The notes below the pieces were generated by a model, which saw only the letters and a program-made list of their open reading frames with translations, made no database searches and was not told the origin of the DNA. The position numbers and the translations under genes are program-made. DNA of 64,000 bases from Candidatus Obscuribacterales bacterium (GTDB taxonomy: Bacteria; Cyanobacteriota; Vampirovibrionia; Obscuribacterales; Obscuribacteraceae): the NCBI GenBank assembly GCA_019637435.1, contig JAHBVO010000002.1:1341519-1405518 (forward strand). The letters run 5' to 3'. Shown here piece by piece: positions 1-9,051 of this stretch; within the stretch, counting starts at the first letter, position 1, and each line of letters starts with the position of its first letter.

Positions 1-1150
1 TACCTTTGAAGACCTCAATTAAGTAACCTTTGAGTGGTGCCTGTTTCTTAATTTGATCGAATTCTTCGAGCGCTTCCGCGATTTCTTGATTGGTCCTAGC
101 TTCGTGCAACTTCCCCATCTTGCTGATAGGAGATTCGTTTTGGGACAACTTTTTGATCATCCTTCTCACAGGTTCTGTGGCATTATTGGATTCAATTCCA
201 AACTCCAGCAAGCATAAAAATGCGTCCAGAGTTTCTTTCTTCTTGATCAACTCCTGTGCGTCCGAAACAACCTTGTCTTGCGACGGCAACTCGATTGGAT
301 GGTCTGGCAGGAATACTGTCTCCTGAAGCTTGTGGAGTGGAGAATCTTCGGAGAAGGCTTTTTTGTATCCGTCAGGTATTAGAATTTTTCCAGTATCATT
401 AGCGGTGCCGATCAACTGTACTGTTGTGCTCCTCTTCTCACGGGACTTGAAGTCTTCAGCAGTTCGAAGTTCCACATCGTATGACAATCTCTCGATTACC
501 ATTTTTCGCTCGAGGATTTGTTTTCTGACCAGAGGGTGGAGTTCCAGCTCATACAAGAGCGCTTTTCCGTAACTGATGCAAAACGCATCTGCGATCGGTG
601 TATCAGAGAATGTGACCGTGGTGACTACTCGACCGTTATGTCTGAACGTAACCGTCTTGTCTTTCTCGGTGCTTGAAAGTTCAACGTTCTCCTCCTTTGG
701 AAATGGCAGGCCTGTTATGCAAGACATCGTAAAGGAATCGATGTTTGACTGAAATTCCTGTTTGAGATCAGTCAATTCTTTTCTGATTAAGTAAGTGCGT
801 TGCATCGCGGCGAAGCGATTGACTAGTATCGGATATATGGACACATCGCGATACGTGCGCGTTTTATGGTCTAGAAAACGAATACGCCTGTCTGCGAATT
901 GGAATTGCATCTCGTCTTCGTTCTTTGAGATTGCAAATGCATTGGAATCAAGCAGAAATGTTTGATTTGATGAATCGTGATTTGTGGTTAAGGCAGTGGT
1001 TTTTTTTCCGTGATTCGCTTCCGTTTCTATTGTTTTTTCAATCTTGTATTCGAGTTTAAGAACATCAGCATGAGCACTGCCACAAAGGAATAGACTGCTA
1101 ACAAAAGGTATCAGCAGAATGGCAAAAGAGTTTTCGTTCGATGAGTTCAT
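1..1150 (-). CDS. Secreted hypothetical protein, 3' end outside window
   Basis: An open frame runs from an ATG at 1150 to the left window edge, at least 383 codons without a stop. Residues 1-28 form a signal peptide: a hydrophobic core (FAILLIPFVSSLFLC) ending in GSAHA before DV. The mature part is mixed alpha/beta, with a charged lysine/glutamate-rich stretch near the visible end and only a few cysteines. I recognise no family. It is probably exported and soluble. The gene points away from its right-hand neighbours and has no visible partner. Export is well supported by the sequence; function is unknown. Confidence 0.75.
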   Translation of the reverse strand, partial: MNSSNENSFAILLIPFVSSLFLCGSAHADVLKLEYKIEKTIETEANHGKKTTALTTNHDSSNQTFLLDSNAFAISKNEDEMQFQFADRRIRFLDHKTRTYRDVSIYPILVNRFAAMQRTYLIRKELTDLKQEFQSNIDSFTMSCITGLPFPKEENVELSSTEKDKTVTFRHNGRVVTTVTFSDTPIADAFCISYGKALLYELELHPLVRKQILERKMVIERLSYDVELRTAEDFKSREKRSTTVQLIGTANDTGKILIPDGYKKAFSEDSPLHKLQETVFLPDHPIELPSQDKVVSDAQELIKKKETLDAFLCLLEFGIESNNATEPVRRMIKKLSQNESPISKMGKLHEARTNQEIAEALEEFDQIKKQAPLKGYLIEVFKG

Positions 1151-1264
1151 TTAGAAAGCATAGGACACGGGAATTAAATTCTGGTCAAAGATTCGTCAGC
1201 CACGCGCAAAATTCTCCGCCAAACGTTTCCGTACCTTCATAAGTTGGAGTATACCGGGTGTCAG

Positions 1265-1445
1265 ATCGAGTCTTAGCTAGGACAGGTAAGGGCAAAGCAA
1301 TCCAACCCGCACCGAAAGGGAGCATATCCTCACCTAGGTAGACTACAAAACCGGCGCCTCTATAACTCTTTCCCGGTCCTACGCTTAGAAACCAATTAAT
1401 GTGTCTAAAATCGTCCGCGCCGACGGTAGCGGCGCACTTGAACAC
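1265..1445 (-). pseudogene. C-terminal relic of a DUF4143 (COG1373) AAA ATPase, copy A
   Basis: The minus-strand translation has the pattern of the C-terminal end of DUF4143-type ATP-binding proteins: a VKA-like strand, ADDFRHINWF, then GFVVYLGEDMLPFG and IALPLPVL. Only about 60 residues of a roughly 400-residue protein remain, and neither the P-loop nor the rest of the nuclease-like domain is present. A closely similar fragment lies at 11287-11466, cut at nearly the same point. The downstream 28 residues are unrelated read-through. The family call comes from motif memory and is moderately sure. Confidence 0.55.
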
Positions 1446-1504
1446 GAACCCGATCTTTGAGCTTTCGCCGTAAAAAGGCTCTTAAAAGCTCCGCTAAAAG
1501 AATA

Positions 1505-2077
1505 TTAGAGGTCACACAAAAGCGGATTAAGCAGATACACTGCAAAAATTCTGTAAGGACCTGGCTCGTGGTCATGGAAAAGACCACTCTCCAAAGCCTT
1601 CTTGGCTTCCTCGAAAGTATTGAATAGACAATGAACGTTCAGTGGGCAAGCGGATGCAATTTCATTGCAGCACGATGCCAGCGAGTCTTCTGGCGAATTT
1701 CCGCAGACATATTCAACGACATCGAAACCTGCAAGAGTTCGGTCTTGAGGAGTCTCCACATCAGTTTTCCAATCAGGAACGCAGTGGTAGGTCCGCCACA
1801 CCCCGGTATCATCGTCGACGAAATCAAACTCAAGCTCGTAAGCTTCGTAATAGAAAAGAGTTGTGCCCTCTAATTCAATCGAGTTTTCCTGCGCCACTTC
1901 TTCAAGGTCCACTGGAGAGTTAAAAAAACAGTAGCCGTTATGGCGCCAAAACGGAGTGTAATCTGCAAAGTTGTTCGATGCGCAGCCTGCAACAGAAAAG
2001 ATGTCGACAACATTCTCAGCTTTGAGCCATTCGGGTCGAGGTGCAATTCTCTTAAGCATGTAACCAACTGGAATCAT
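1505..2077 (-). CDS. Conserved hypothetical protein, possibly immunity-like
   Basis: This 190-residue acidic soluble protein has no signal peptide or membrane segment. The start is ATG 2077, preceded by GGAAAGAC; an internal ATG at 2059 (MLKRIAP) is an alternative. It is rich in aromatic and acidic residues and has five cysteines. Size and composition resemble single-domain immunity proteins of polymorphic toxin systems, but that is an impression only. No toxin gene adjoins it. It stands alone between the DUF4143 relic and the truncated ssb. Confidence 0.6.
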   Translation of the reverse strand: MIPVGYMLKRIAPRPEWLKAENVVDIFSVAGCASNNFADYTPFWRHNGYCFFNSPVDLEEVAQENSIELEGTTLFYYEAYELEFDFVDDDTGVWRTYHCVPDWKTDVETPQDRTLAGFDVVEYVCGNSPEDSLASCCNEIASACPLNVHCLFNTFEEAKKALESGLFHDHEPGPYRIFAVYLLNPLLCDL

Positions 2078-2261
2078 CTGTCTTTCCAGTCCTAGACTAG
2101 GTCAGTTTCCTTCGGACATCTCCAGCTTCCTCTATGCTTTCAGCTTCTGTTGACCCTGCATCTAATGTCTTCGGCAGCAATTATTCCATGCGACTGGTAT
2201 CCAACGCAAACGTCGAGCTTACCGGCATTCACTGATACACCTCCGTGCTTGTCTAAGTGCT

Positions 2262-2376
2262 GAACTTTCCAGCTGCTTTCCAATGGTAACCCCCTGGCGG
2301 GGCGCGCACGCGCGTCCATTGAGCATTTGAAAGCCGTGTCCTTTGACGAGCACTAACACGCGCTGGAGGTGCCACC
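2262..2376 (+). promoter_or_regulatory. Structured ssb leader, copy 1
   Basis: First of three related leaders before ssb-like starts (others at 19050-19201 and 59690-59827). Outer arms CTTTCCAATGG (from 2276) and CCATTG...GAAAG (to 2333) enclose a CCCC/GGGG hairpin and a CGCGC/GCGCG hairpin. It ends in GGAGGTGCCACC before the ATG. The fold survives although the gene below is broken. Confidence 0.6.
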
Positions 2377-2550
2377 ATGAACAATACCATATCCGTGATA
2401 GGTTACGTAGGTCAACAGCCGCATCCCATCTCTTTCGGCGATAGCGGAAACAAAGTAGTTAAGTTCTCGGTTGCAGATTTCTTGTCACCGTGTTTGGTGG
2501 CACCAATATGCATCTTGGCTGTTTGGCTAACTTCTCTTGAAGCCTGGTAG
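2377..2550 (+). pseudogene. Truncated single-stranded DNA-binding protein (ssb) remnant
   Basis: The first 33 codons match the intact ssb copies at 19202 and 59828 (MNNTISVIGYVGQ, then GNKVVKFSVA). From about 2476 the frame enters unrelated sequence and stops at 2550, so the OB fold is lost. It follows the same leader and ribosome-binding site as the intact copies. The likely cause is a deletion or recombination in an earlier copy of the mobile-element backbone. It cannot make a working SSB. Confidence 0.8.
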
Positions 2551-2622
2551 CCTGGTGAATCTGTCTTGGTTTTTGGATTGTTCGTCGGTCTTTTTTACAT
2601 CTCCCCTCACAGGATGCAATAG

Positions 2623-2733
2623 TTAAGCGCTCTTTGCCTTCCCGGTTTCTGGCTTTTCAGGTCTTTTCTCTTCATGAACTACCCAATTTTCTTGTAGCCT
2701 TGTGAATCGATCTTTTGACTGTTCTGTGGTCAT
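2623..2733 (-). CDS. 36-residue small protein
   Basis: ATG 2733 is preceded by GGAGATGTAGAA and begins 2 bases after the stop of the upstream gene (2736). The product starts MTTEQSKDRFTRLQENW, is hydrophilic, and ends GKAKSA. Just downstream (2535-2605, minus strand) lies a diverged second copy of the same start region. There the ATG has become AAG, although GGGGAGATG and a DRFTRL-like stretch remain. The close coupling and retained ribosome-binding site support translation. Function unknown. Confidence 0.45.
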   Translation of the reverse strand: MTTEQSKDRFTRLQENWVVHEEKRPEKPETGKAKSA

Positions 2734-2735
2734 TT

Positions 2736-2981
2736 CTACATCTCCTCTAAAAACTTCAGGCAACTAGGAAAGGCTTGCTTAAGCTTCTGCGAATATGGAT
2801 TATTCGATGGTAGTCCTGTTGAGTGGGCGTACATGTCGGCAAAGACTTCGTCTCTTGCTTTCAGTAGCGGCTTGAATTTTTGCGACAACTGCAATTCATC
2901 AAGAGTTTCGCTTGGAAGCTTTGCCACATCAGTCCTAAATGCTTTGATAAAGTCAGGTTTGTCAGAAATCCAATTGCCCAA
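2736..2981 (-). CDS. Small hypothetical protein, possibly the tail of a broken gene
   Basis: The 81-residue frame begins at a TTG (2981) and ends LKFLEEM at 2736. The frame stays open upstream to about 3027 with no ATG, and other frames here also read like protein (AIEAAKNPAMHTM). It may therefore be the 3' part of a gene that began at 3463 and was broken by stops or frameshifts. It is helical and hydrophilic with no recognised domain. It is followed 2 bases later by the 36-residue ORF. Confidence 0.35.
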   Translation of the reverse strand: MGNWISDKPDFIKAFRTDVAKLPSETLDELQLSQKFKPLLKARDEVFADMYAHSTGLPSNNPYSQKLKQAFPSCLKFLEEM

Positions 2982-3109
2982 TGGATGAGACTTCGCATTG
3001 TATGCATGGCCGGATTCTTCGCTGCCTCAATCGCCATGAGCGTAGCCGATTGAAAGCGGTCGTCTGCTTCTCTTACTTGCGGTGACTGGTCCTTGTCTGC
3101 GCGAGCATT

Positions 3110-3463
3110 CTATTTTGCAATCGTTTCGCTACCGTCAGTAATGGCGAACATGCCCTGCTCGCTGTGCCAGATGTTAGTGTTGCAATCAAAAGCAGTTTGC
3201 GCGTCTTGCCCAGTAGCGTTGCGAATGGTGTTAACGTCAGGTGCTTTCTCCAGGTGATCATCTGCCTCCTGGATGCGAGTTTTTCCGCCATCGGTCAGTT
3301 TCTTCTGGTCTGACACGCAAGATCCTCGAAGGTCCGTCATTTTACCAGTATAACCGCCATCTTCAAAACAGGACGCTGAGTACCAGCGAGTTGCCCGCGC
3401 AACTCTTAATGAAGTGTTGCGCGCCCCTTCGCGCCTGAGCGAATTGAAGTACCTTAGGGACAT
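3110..3463 (-). pseudogene. Hypothetical ORF, probably the 5' part of a decayed gene
   Basis: 117 residues from ATG 3463 (a second ATG lies 4 bases away in another frame). Near the end, EQGMFAITDGSE resembles the GLFAVADG strand of PP2C-type phosphatases, preceded by GQDAQTAFD where those proteins have NED. The frame then stops, while protein-like sequence continues in another frame. A degraded PP2C-like gene is possible, but the evidence is weak and the start region has no clear ribosome-binding site. Confidence 0.3.
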
Positions 3464-3492
3464 ACATGCTACTTTATGAGTGAGAAATCAAA

Positions 3493-5421
3493 TTGTGTGG
3501 GTTTCAATCTTATCGCTTACTATTGCGTCGTTTCCTCGCTCTCCTGACGATATCGTCATTCTGCTTTCTGGCAAACGCCGCCAGTGCCGCCGATGATAAA
3601 CAGAGCAGTGTCGAAGGGAGCGATAAGCAAATGGTCGAACAAACTGGATGTGGATATCCTGATCGGGTGAGGGACGGTCTTCACCCCGTGCAATATTTCT
3701 GCCTAGCGAATGTCTATCTAAAAGCTCTCAGATTCGACATGGCGACCATCTGTCTGGAGAAACTCAAGAACTCAACTCCTACAGACGAAGCAAGCAAGTT
3801 TGCTAATCGGCTCGAACGGTCGTACATGCCGAAACATCCTGTTCCCGACAAGGCCGTTGAACGCTTGAGAGAAATTGCGATCTGGGGAGGAGATGAAAAC
3901 TCCAAACGTCGAAAGGAATTTCAGAAAATAATCGCGGAATATCCAGGTTTCGAATGTCCATACTTTTTCATTCAAGCCGATTGGAACAACGGAAATCCAG
4001 ATAGGCGTATGGAGATTCAAGCCATGGAATCTGTTCTTTCGATCAATCCCGACAATGTTGATGCGCTGGCAAGACTCATGGAACTCTACTCGAAAGAGCC
4101 AGAGATTCGTCGCAAGTACGCCCTCCGAGTGAGCGAATTAGATCCTGACAGAATTGTGGACTTTGATAGAATCGAGCGAACGCTGCTCACCAAGCGCAGA
4201 AGTGAGGAGAAGATTCAACAATTTCCGGAACCAGTCAAAAAGCAAACGAACGAAAAGGCAGATGGGATGGTAGCGCCCTTGCGCGCTAAGAAAAAATATT
4301 ACAGCCATTATGACCTCGATTATCGCTTCATCGACACCAATGGACAAACAGTTTTTCGGGTTGGTCCAAATGTAAAAGTTGCAGACAGGTTCTCGGATGG
4401 TTTGTTGGTTGTAGCTGCTCCTGTTGCGCGTGGAAGGCATAGTTCAGATGTTCAATATTGGAGCAACACTGGCGAACTTGCGTTTAACGTCGACTATGCG
4501 CAGGGACTCGACGCATCTGAGGGGCTATGCGCCATTGAAAAGACCGCCGGCGGTGGAACTAGATGGTCATTTTTCAATTACAAAGGTGAGAAGGTCATTC
4601 CCTCTCAATACGCTGCCGCTAAGCCATTTAAAGAAGGATTAGCTGGTGTCGAACTATTGACCAGTAAGGCTTTCCATATGCCAAAATGGGGATTTGTCGA
4701 TAGACAGGGCGTGTTTCAGGTTGAACCTATCTATGATGATGTCATGTCGTTCTCAGAAGGATTGGCTGCAGTCTCATTAAATGGCAGAGTCGGCTTCATT
4801 GACACAAACGGGAAGCTGGTTATTCCCGCGCGATACGATTTCGCTCGACGCTTTTCAAACGGCCTTGCTGATGTGCTCGTATGGGATGCCTCAACCGGGA
4901 TCGTTCATGACTATTACATTGACCGAACTGGAAGAGTAAGTTTTGAGCAAAAGCATGACATGTCTAGATACGATTCGTTCTCGATGCTGAGTTCAGTGTT
5001 CGAGGAGTTCCTGAAGGTAGGAAAAAACTACTCGCCGTTTTCTAAAATGACTCACCGAAGTGAATCTGATTTCAGTGATCACCTTGTATTGGCTAGGGGA
5101 GATAACGGAAAGGTCGGTTTCAAAAATTCCGAGGGACAATTCGTGATCGAGCCAACCTTCGATTCAGTGTCAGCGTTCTCTGAAAAACTCGCACGAGTGA
5201 AAATCGACGATAAGTACGGCTACATAGATACCACAGGTAATATCATAATTCCAGCGCAGTTCGCCGAAGCAAAAATCTTTACTGATGGGCGCGCAGCCGT
5301 ATCAAAAAATGGCGAAACATGGGGATTTATCGACCGAAATGGACAGATGGTGATTCCGGATAACTATGTCGAAGTCCATCCATTCGCTGAAGGACTAGCG
5401 AAGGTTGGGGCTGTTCGGTGA
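3493..5421 (+). CDS. Secreted WG (KWG)-repeat protein with TPR-like N-terminal region
   Basis: 642 residues from a TTG at 3493; a stop at 3481 leaves no upstream ATG. A signal peptide (LLLRRFLALLTISSFCFLA, cleavage after ASA) occupies residues 1-32. Residues 45-220 are helical and TPR-like. From about 270 to the end run at least six WG-type repeats of roughly 40 residues, such as WGFVDRQGVF, GFIDTNGKLVIP, YGYIDTTGNIIIP and WGFIDRNGQMVIP, each followed by an F..GLA-type strand. WG repeats build beta-rich surface or periplasmic domains of mostly unknown role. It lies 3 bases upstream of a second exported-protein start. Confidence 0.85.
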   Translation: MCGFQSYRLLLRRFLALLTISSFCFLANAASAADDKQSSVEGSDKQMVEQTGCGYPDRVRDGLHPVQYFCLANVYLKALRFDMATICLEKLKNSTPTDEASKFANRLERSYMPKHPVPDKAVERLREIAIWGGDENSKRRKEFQKIIAEYPGFECPYFFIQADWNNGNPDRRMEIQAMESVLSINPDNVDALARLMELYSKEPEIRRKYALRVSELDPDRIVDFDRIERTLLTKRRSEEKIQQFPEPVKKQTNEKADGMVAPLRAKKKYYSHYDLDYRFIDTNGQTVFRVGPNVKVADRFSDGLLVVAAPVARGRHSSDVQYWSNTGELAFNVDYAQGLDASEGLCAIEKTAGGGTRWSFFNYKGEKVIPSQYAAAKPFKEGLAGVELLTSKAFHMPKWGFVDRQGVFQVEPIYDDVMSFSEGLAAVSLNGRVGFIDTNGKLVIPARYDFARRFSNGLADVLVWDASTGIVHDYYIDRTGRVSFEQKHDMSRYDSFSMLSSVFEEFLKVGKNYSPFSKMTHRSESDFSDHLVLARGDNGKVGFKNSEGQFVIEPTFDSVSAFSEKLARVKIDDKYGYIDTTGNIIIPAQFAEAKIFTDGRAAVSKNGETWGFIDRNGQMVIPDNYVEVHPFAEGLAKVGAVR

Positions 5422-5423
5422 AG

Positions 5424-5573
5424 ATGAAATTTTCATTCCGCGGAAAGTTTGTTTCGTTCTTCCTTTTGTTGATTATTCTTTGCTCAATTATCGGAGGCAT
5501 CTGCAAATATGAATGGCACTCAAGAAGATGCCCAAATGATCCAGGCGGCAATCTCAGAAAACTGGCGCTGTGA
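5424..5573 (+). other. Signal-sequence ORF out of frame with the following gene
   Basis: ATG 5424, 2 bases after the WG gene stop, opens a 49-codon frame with a strong hydrophobic signal or anchor (FVSFFLLLIILCSIIGGI). It overlaps, in another frame, the start of the 5509-7416 gene, which has no export signal. One insertion or deletion near 5500-5512 would join the two into a single exported protein. Confidence 0.4.
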
Positions 5574-7416
5574 TTGGGCCGGGCAAATCAACTCAAAAGT
5601 TACGTTTAGACTCACAAAAGACGGCGAGATCTTTGACATTCACCTTACGAGAGGTTTTGACAATCCATTCATCATAAAAGCCGTGTACCATGCTCTTCTG
5701 TTCTCAATGCCTTTACCTGCGCCTATAGATACTAGTTCTTTGTTATCCACCTGCACCATATCTGGTGATGGACAACATCCTGTGTTCCAAGTTGAATTTT
5801 CTGAATCCCCTGGGAAACCGCTTGACGAGGAGATTAAGGCAATTCCAGCTGCAACGAAATTACCTCGCCATGTTTTTCTCTACGGAGATGGAGCAAAGCG
5901 CCTCGATAATCTTTGCCAGCTCTTGTTCTTCTTCCCAGGTTCCTCGGAACTATGCGGTGAAATTGGAAAGGTCTGTTCAAGCGTCGGACTAGATCCTCAG
6001 AATTCGCGTGACTGGATTGGCATCGCGCGATCCCGAAATCCTGAAGTTCCAATTATGCGAAACCCCTCCGTGAAAGCAAAGCAAAGTGCTCAAGTCGCAA
6101 TAGCTGCTTTGCTAGAAGCCTGGCGATTGCGTCACGATCAATCTGTCTTGTACAAGCTAGAAGACGCCTGGTTAAAATTCGCTGCCGCTGAAGTTCTTGC
6201 GGCCTCAAAGGCAGACCCTCTTTACCTTGGAACTGCAGCGCTACTGACCGAGCAATACAAAACCGCCTGCGAACAGTATGACTTATCAATCAAAGAAGGT
6301 AATGCGCTATCGAAGACGATTCGAGACAGTATGCGCGCGCCTTCCGACAAGGCACTGCTGAATAACCTTATGTTACCGGCGAATTACTTACCGAAAGGCG
6401 ACGTAGGAGAGGCATGGAGACCTATTCTGAACTGGCTTCCAGTCGATACCGAAACTCTGCTAGTCGAAAGAAAAGCCTCCAATGAATCGTTCCAGGCCGA
6501 CTGGATTTCATTTTTTCAACCTCTCGTAGTAGAAGAGGGAGGGAAAGACTTCAAAGCCTCGTTAGGATACAGTCCAAAGATTTCGCAATGCGAGACGAAT
6601 AAACTCTTCTTGAATACAGAAGACATTCTCTGCATCCACGCAGCAAAGACATTCAAACCGCCAGACGGTCTCGGGGGCGGCAGCAGTGACGCAATTGAAA
6701 TACTGATTTTATCCGATTCGGACAAGAACATTTCTAAAAAACTCATGTCCAGAATTCAAAACGAATGCATCTATCGCCAAGTTGTTGAGGGGGTTGAGGT
6801 GCTGACGTTCCTGGAACGCCCTTGGAGCTATGGTTCCATGTTCTCTGGTAATTCAATCTGCTCGCCATGTGATGGGGTAATCGTCAGCGCAAACAGTTTG
6901 GCTCAATTGAGAGAGGTATTGCACCGCCTTCGAACGACACCGTCAGAAAGGGCATTTCCACAAAGTCTCGCCGAATGGAAGGAAGTCGACACAAGTTCAA
7001 AGCTTTGGGCGCTTCGGCATTTTGACAGATCGTACCTGCCATTCAACAAATTTGGAATGTATGACTTCGTAACGACGAAAACGCAAGAGACGCATGACGA
7101 GGCCGAGCGGAAAGAATCTGATTACACGCTAGGAACTGAAATCGGATTTGTATTCAGCAGTAACAAAAATAAGATTACGCTGAAGTACTTGTCGAAAGAC
7201 CCTGCTGTTCTAACGTCCGTAGGAAACCATTGGCGGTACATGTTTAATTACGACGAATACTCAGAGAAACAGATGTCAGCCAAGGATATTCCAGCAACCG
7301 ATGATCCCAGCATGCGAATCGATGGAGACGTGGTTACTGTCAACGGGACAATGAAAGAGGGCGGACTGCTCTCAATGAGCCTTTTAATGTCGCTCGGTTA
7401 CTTCATTGCCATTTGA
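5509..7416 (+). CDS. TonB C-terminal-like domain protein, large hypothetical
   Basis: 635 residues from ATG 5509, with GGAGG 11 bases upstream. Residues 8-80 have the TonB-C pattern: a helix (MIQAAISENW), a strand (KVTFRLTKDGEIFDI), then a helix and a proline-rich LPLPAP-like segment. The rest is a large domain I do not recognise, with helical repeats at about 170-300 and a mixed C-terminal half. The start lacks a signal peptide, but an out-of-frame one precedes it (5424). If joined, the product would be periplasmic. It is likely co-transcribed with the WG-repeat gene. Confidence 0.7.
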   Translation: MNGTQEDAQMIQAAISENWRCDWAGQINSKVTFRLTKDGEIFDIHLTRGFDNPFIIKAVYHALLFSMPLPAPIDTSSLLSTCTISGDGQHPVFQVEFSESPGKPLDEEIKAIPAATKLPRHVFLYGDGAKRLDNLCQLLFFFPGSSELCGEIGKVCSSVGLDPQNSRDWIGIARSRNPEVPIMRNPSVKAKQSAQVAIAALLEAWRLRHDQSVLYKLEDAWLKFAAAEVLAASKADPLYLGTAALLTEQYKTACEQYDLSIKEGNALSKTIRDSMRAPSDKALLNNLMLPANYLPKGDVGEAWRPILNWLPVDTETLLVERKASNESFQADWISFFQPLVVEEGGKDFKASLGYSPKISQCETNKLFLNTEDILCIHAAKTFKPPDGLGGGSSDAIEILILSDSDKNISKKLMSRIQNECIYRQVVEGVEVLTFLERPWSYGSMFSGNSICSPCDGVIVSANSLAQLREVLHRLRTTPSERAFPQSLAEWKEVDTSSKLWALRHFDRSYLPFNKFGMYDFVTTKTQETHDEAERKESDYTLGTEIGFVFSSNKNKITLKYLSKDPAVLTSVGNHWRYMFNYDEYSEKQMSAKDIPATDDPSMRIDGDVVTVNGTMKEGGLLSMSLLMSLGYFIAI

Positions 7417-7661
7417 GGAATCGAACGGCAAGCGGTCACGAGAGTGCAGTCACTAAAAGCGGTGCCTTAACGAAATTGGGAGTTACGCGCATGCGAATGC
7501 GATTCCATCTTTGGGGTTTAAACGTCTGGTAGCGTATACGGTGACCGTCGTTAACGGTAATGTTGATTCCAGGAATGCACCAATTTCAGATGCGCAATTT
7601 GCCGGAGAAAAAAGACAACAATGCAAACGAAATAAATCAAGAGAACCGAGCTAGATGCAAA

Positions 7662-7922
7662 CTAATCGGCAGTCGATTTTGTATACCGCAAATTGCAAAT
7701 GCGAGCGTCGCTGAGGTTAAGTTGTTTGATTTCGTGTAGGTAAGGACTGTGTCTCAGTTGATCAAGGAACATGCGCTCAAACCGCGCCTTGCTGGTCCGA
7801 ACAATGGGACTACTCTCTCTGTATTCCAAATTACCAGCAAAAGTATCTCCAGCCCAAAACTCATTGAGCAAACTGAAAGCCACTTTCGAATTGCCAGAAT
7901 AGATCAGGCTAAGCACATCGCC
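7662..7922 (-). pseudogene. In-frame C-terminal tail of the upstream gene beyond an amber codon
   Basis: The frame of the 7923-8837 gene continues without shift past its TAG (7923-7925) for 86 codons. The tail reads as real protein (LSLIYSGNSKVAFSLLNEFW, then LRHSPYLHEIKQLN). It fits the kind of tail that follows VCBS-like repeats in related secreted proteins. A separate start at GTG 7916 is possible but has no clear ribosome-binding site. A nonsense mutation or stop-codon readthrough is the simpler reading. Confidence 0.5.
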
Positions 7923-8837
7923 CTACACAGAGGGAGCTAATCGGAAGGTCGTGTTGTCATATTTCTCTACCAGTCCGGTTTGGAGAAGGTCGGCTTGCTC
8001 GTTCGTGCATGCCTTACCCCAATCGGAAAGCATTTTTCTTTGTCGCTCTTTTGAAGGACGTTGAGTTTTCATAAGCTTGGTTGCCAGCTTAAATTTCTTC
8101 TCCTCGAGTTTGAGAACCACTAAGGGCATGGGCGAACAAGCGTTACAAGTTTTCCACCCGAAGAATCTGGGGTCTCTAACCAAGACTTCGTATCTCCCGT
8201 CCTGGTCAACGTCCATGAACCGGGCGGTACAGCGCACAGCTTCAATTGTTCCTAACTCTTTAGTTGTCCCGCGAAGGGAATAGATTTTGTAGATGTCAGA
8301 CGCGTTGCCGTAGTTGTAGGTCAAGATTATTTCTGAAGACCCGTCGCCATTAAAGTCGGCAAAAGGTGTCGAAGCCGATTTCATGCCGTCTGCAATGTAG
8401 TCGTTCAGGTCTCCATCGAACGAGTGTACAGATTTGGCTGGCTTCTTCGCGTAAGGAAAACTCAACCACATAAAATCACCATCGGTGAAATCGCTGCGCA
8501 GAGACTTTCGAAGGATTAGATTCTTGCCTCTATAAATGGCTACAGAGTCAATCCCTCGCTGAACTGGGTGCGGTTCGACGAGCACAGAAGCCTGTCGATA
8601 AACCTTTTGTGACAGATTCAGTTCTCTGTCTTCCCAGCTCTCCTCTGCCGGACGAGCGACTGGTTCGCTTGAAGTTTCAACCGTTAGTTGCGCCTCGGCT
8701 ATCGGCTTGACGTTAACCGTCGTCGTTTGCTCGGAACTTCGTCCGAGTGTTAATGCGAGAGATAATGCGAATACCAAGGCCAAAACGGGTTGCTTTACAT
8801 GAAGCCGATCTTGCGGACATACTTCTGCTCCCGACAT
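7923..8837 (-). CDS. Secreted VCBS/FG-GAP-like repeat protein, interrupted by TAG
   Basis: 304 residues from ATG 8837. A hydrophobic export segment (VLALVFALSLALTLG) spans about 17-32. Two calcium-binding-like repeats, DFNGDGSSEIIL and DVDQDGRYEVLV, match the DxDxDG(x)2E pattern of FG-GAP/VCBS repeats. A CNAC pair follows the second. The frame ends at TAG 7923, and homologous-looking sequence continues in frame to 7662, so the full protein was probably about 390 residues. It is probably periplasmic or surface-exposed. Role unknown. Confidence 0.7.
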   Translation of the reverse strand: MSGAEVCPQDRLHVKQPVLALVFALSLALTLGRSSEQTTTVNVKPIAEAQLTVETSSEPVARPAEESWEDRELNLSQKVYRQASVLVEPHPVQRGIDSVAIYRGKNLILRKSLRSDFTDGDFMWLSFPYAKKPAKSVHSFDGDLNDYIADGMKSASTPFADFNGDGSSEIILTYNYGNASDIYKIYSLRGTTKELGTIEAVRCTARFMDVDQDGRYEVLVRDPRFFGWKTCNACSPMPLVVLKLEEKKFKLATKLMKTQRPSKERQRKMLSDWGKACTNEQADLLQTGLVEKYDNTTFRLAPSV

Positions 8838-9051
8838 ACTCTCGCGCGCCTCAGGCGATCAACACTACTTGCATTATGAGCGAAGCAGTGAGGGATGCTG
8901 TAAAGTCCATGATCTCGCTGTGTAATTTCCAGCAGATGTCGCAGTTGACGACTCCAGCAAATCAGTCAAAATCAATGAAGCCATCCTGCTCATGCACTGT
9001 CATCCGGAGCGCTGCCTCGCTGAATGACGTTCATCATCCGTCCTGCTTCTC

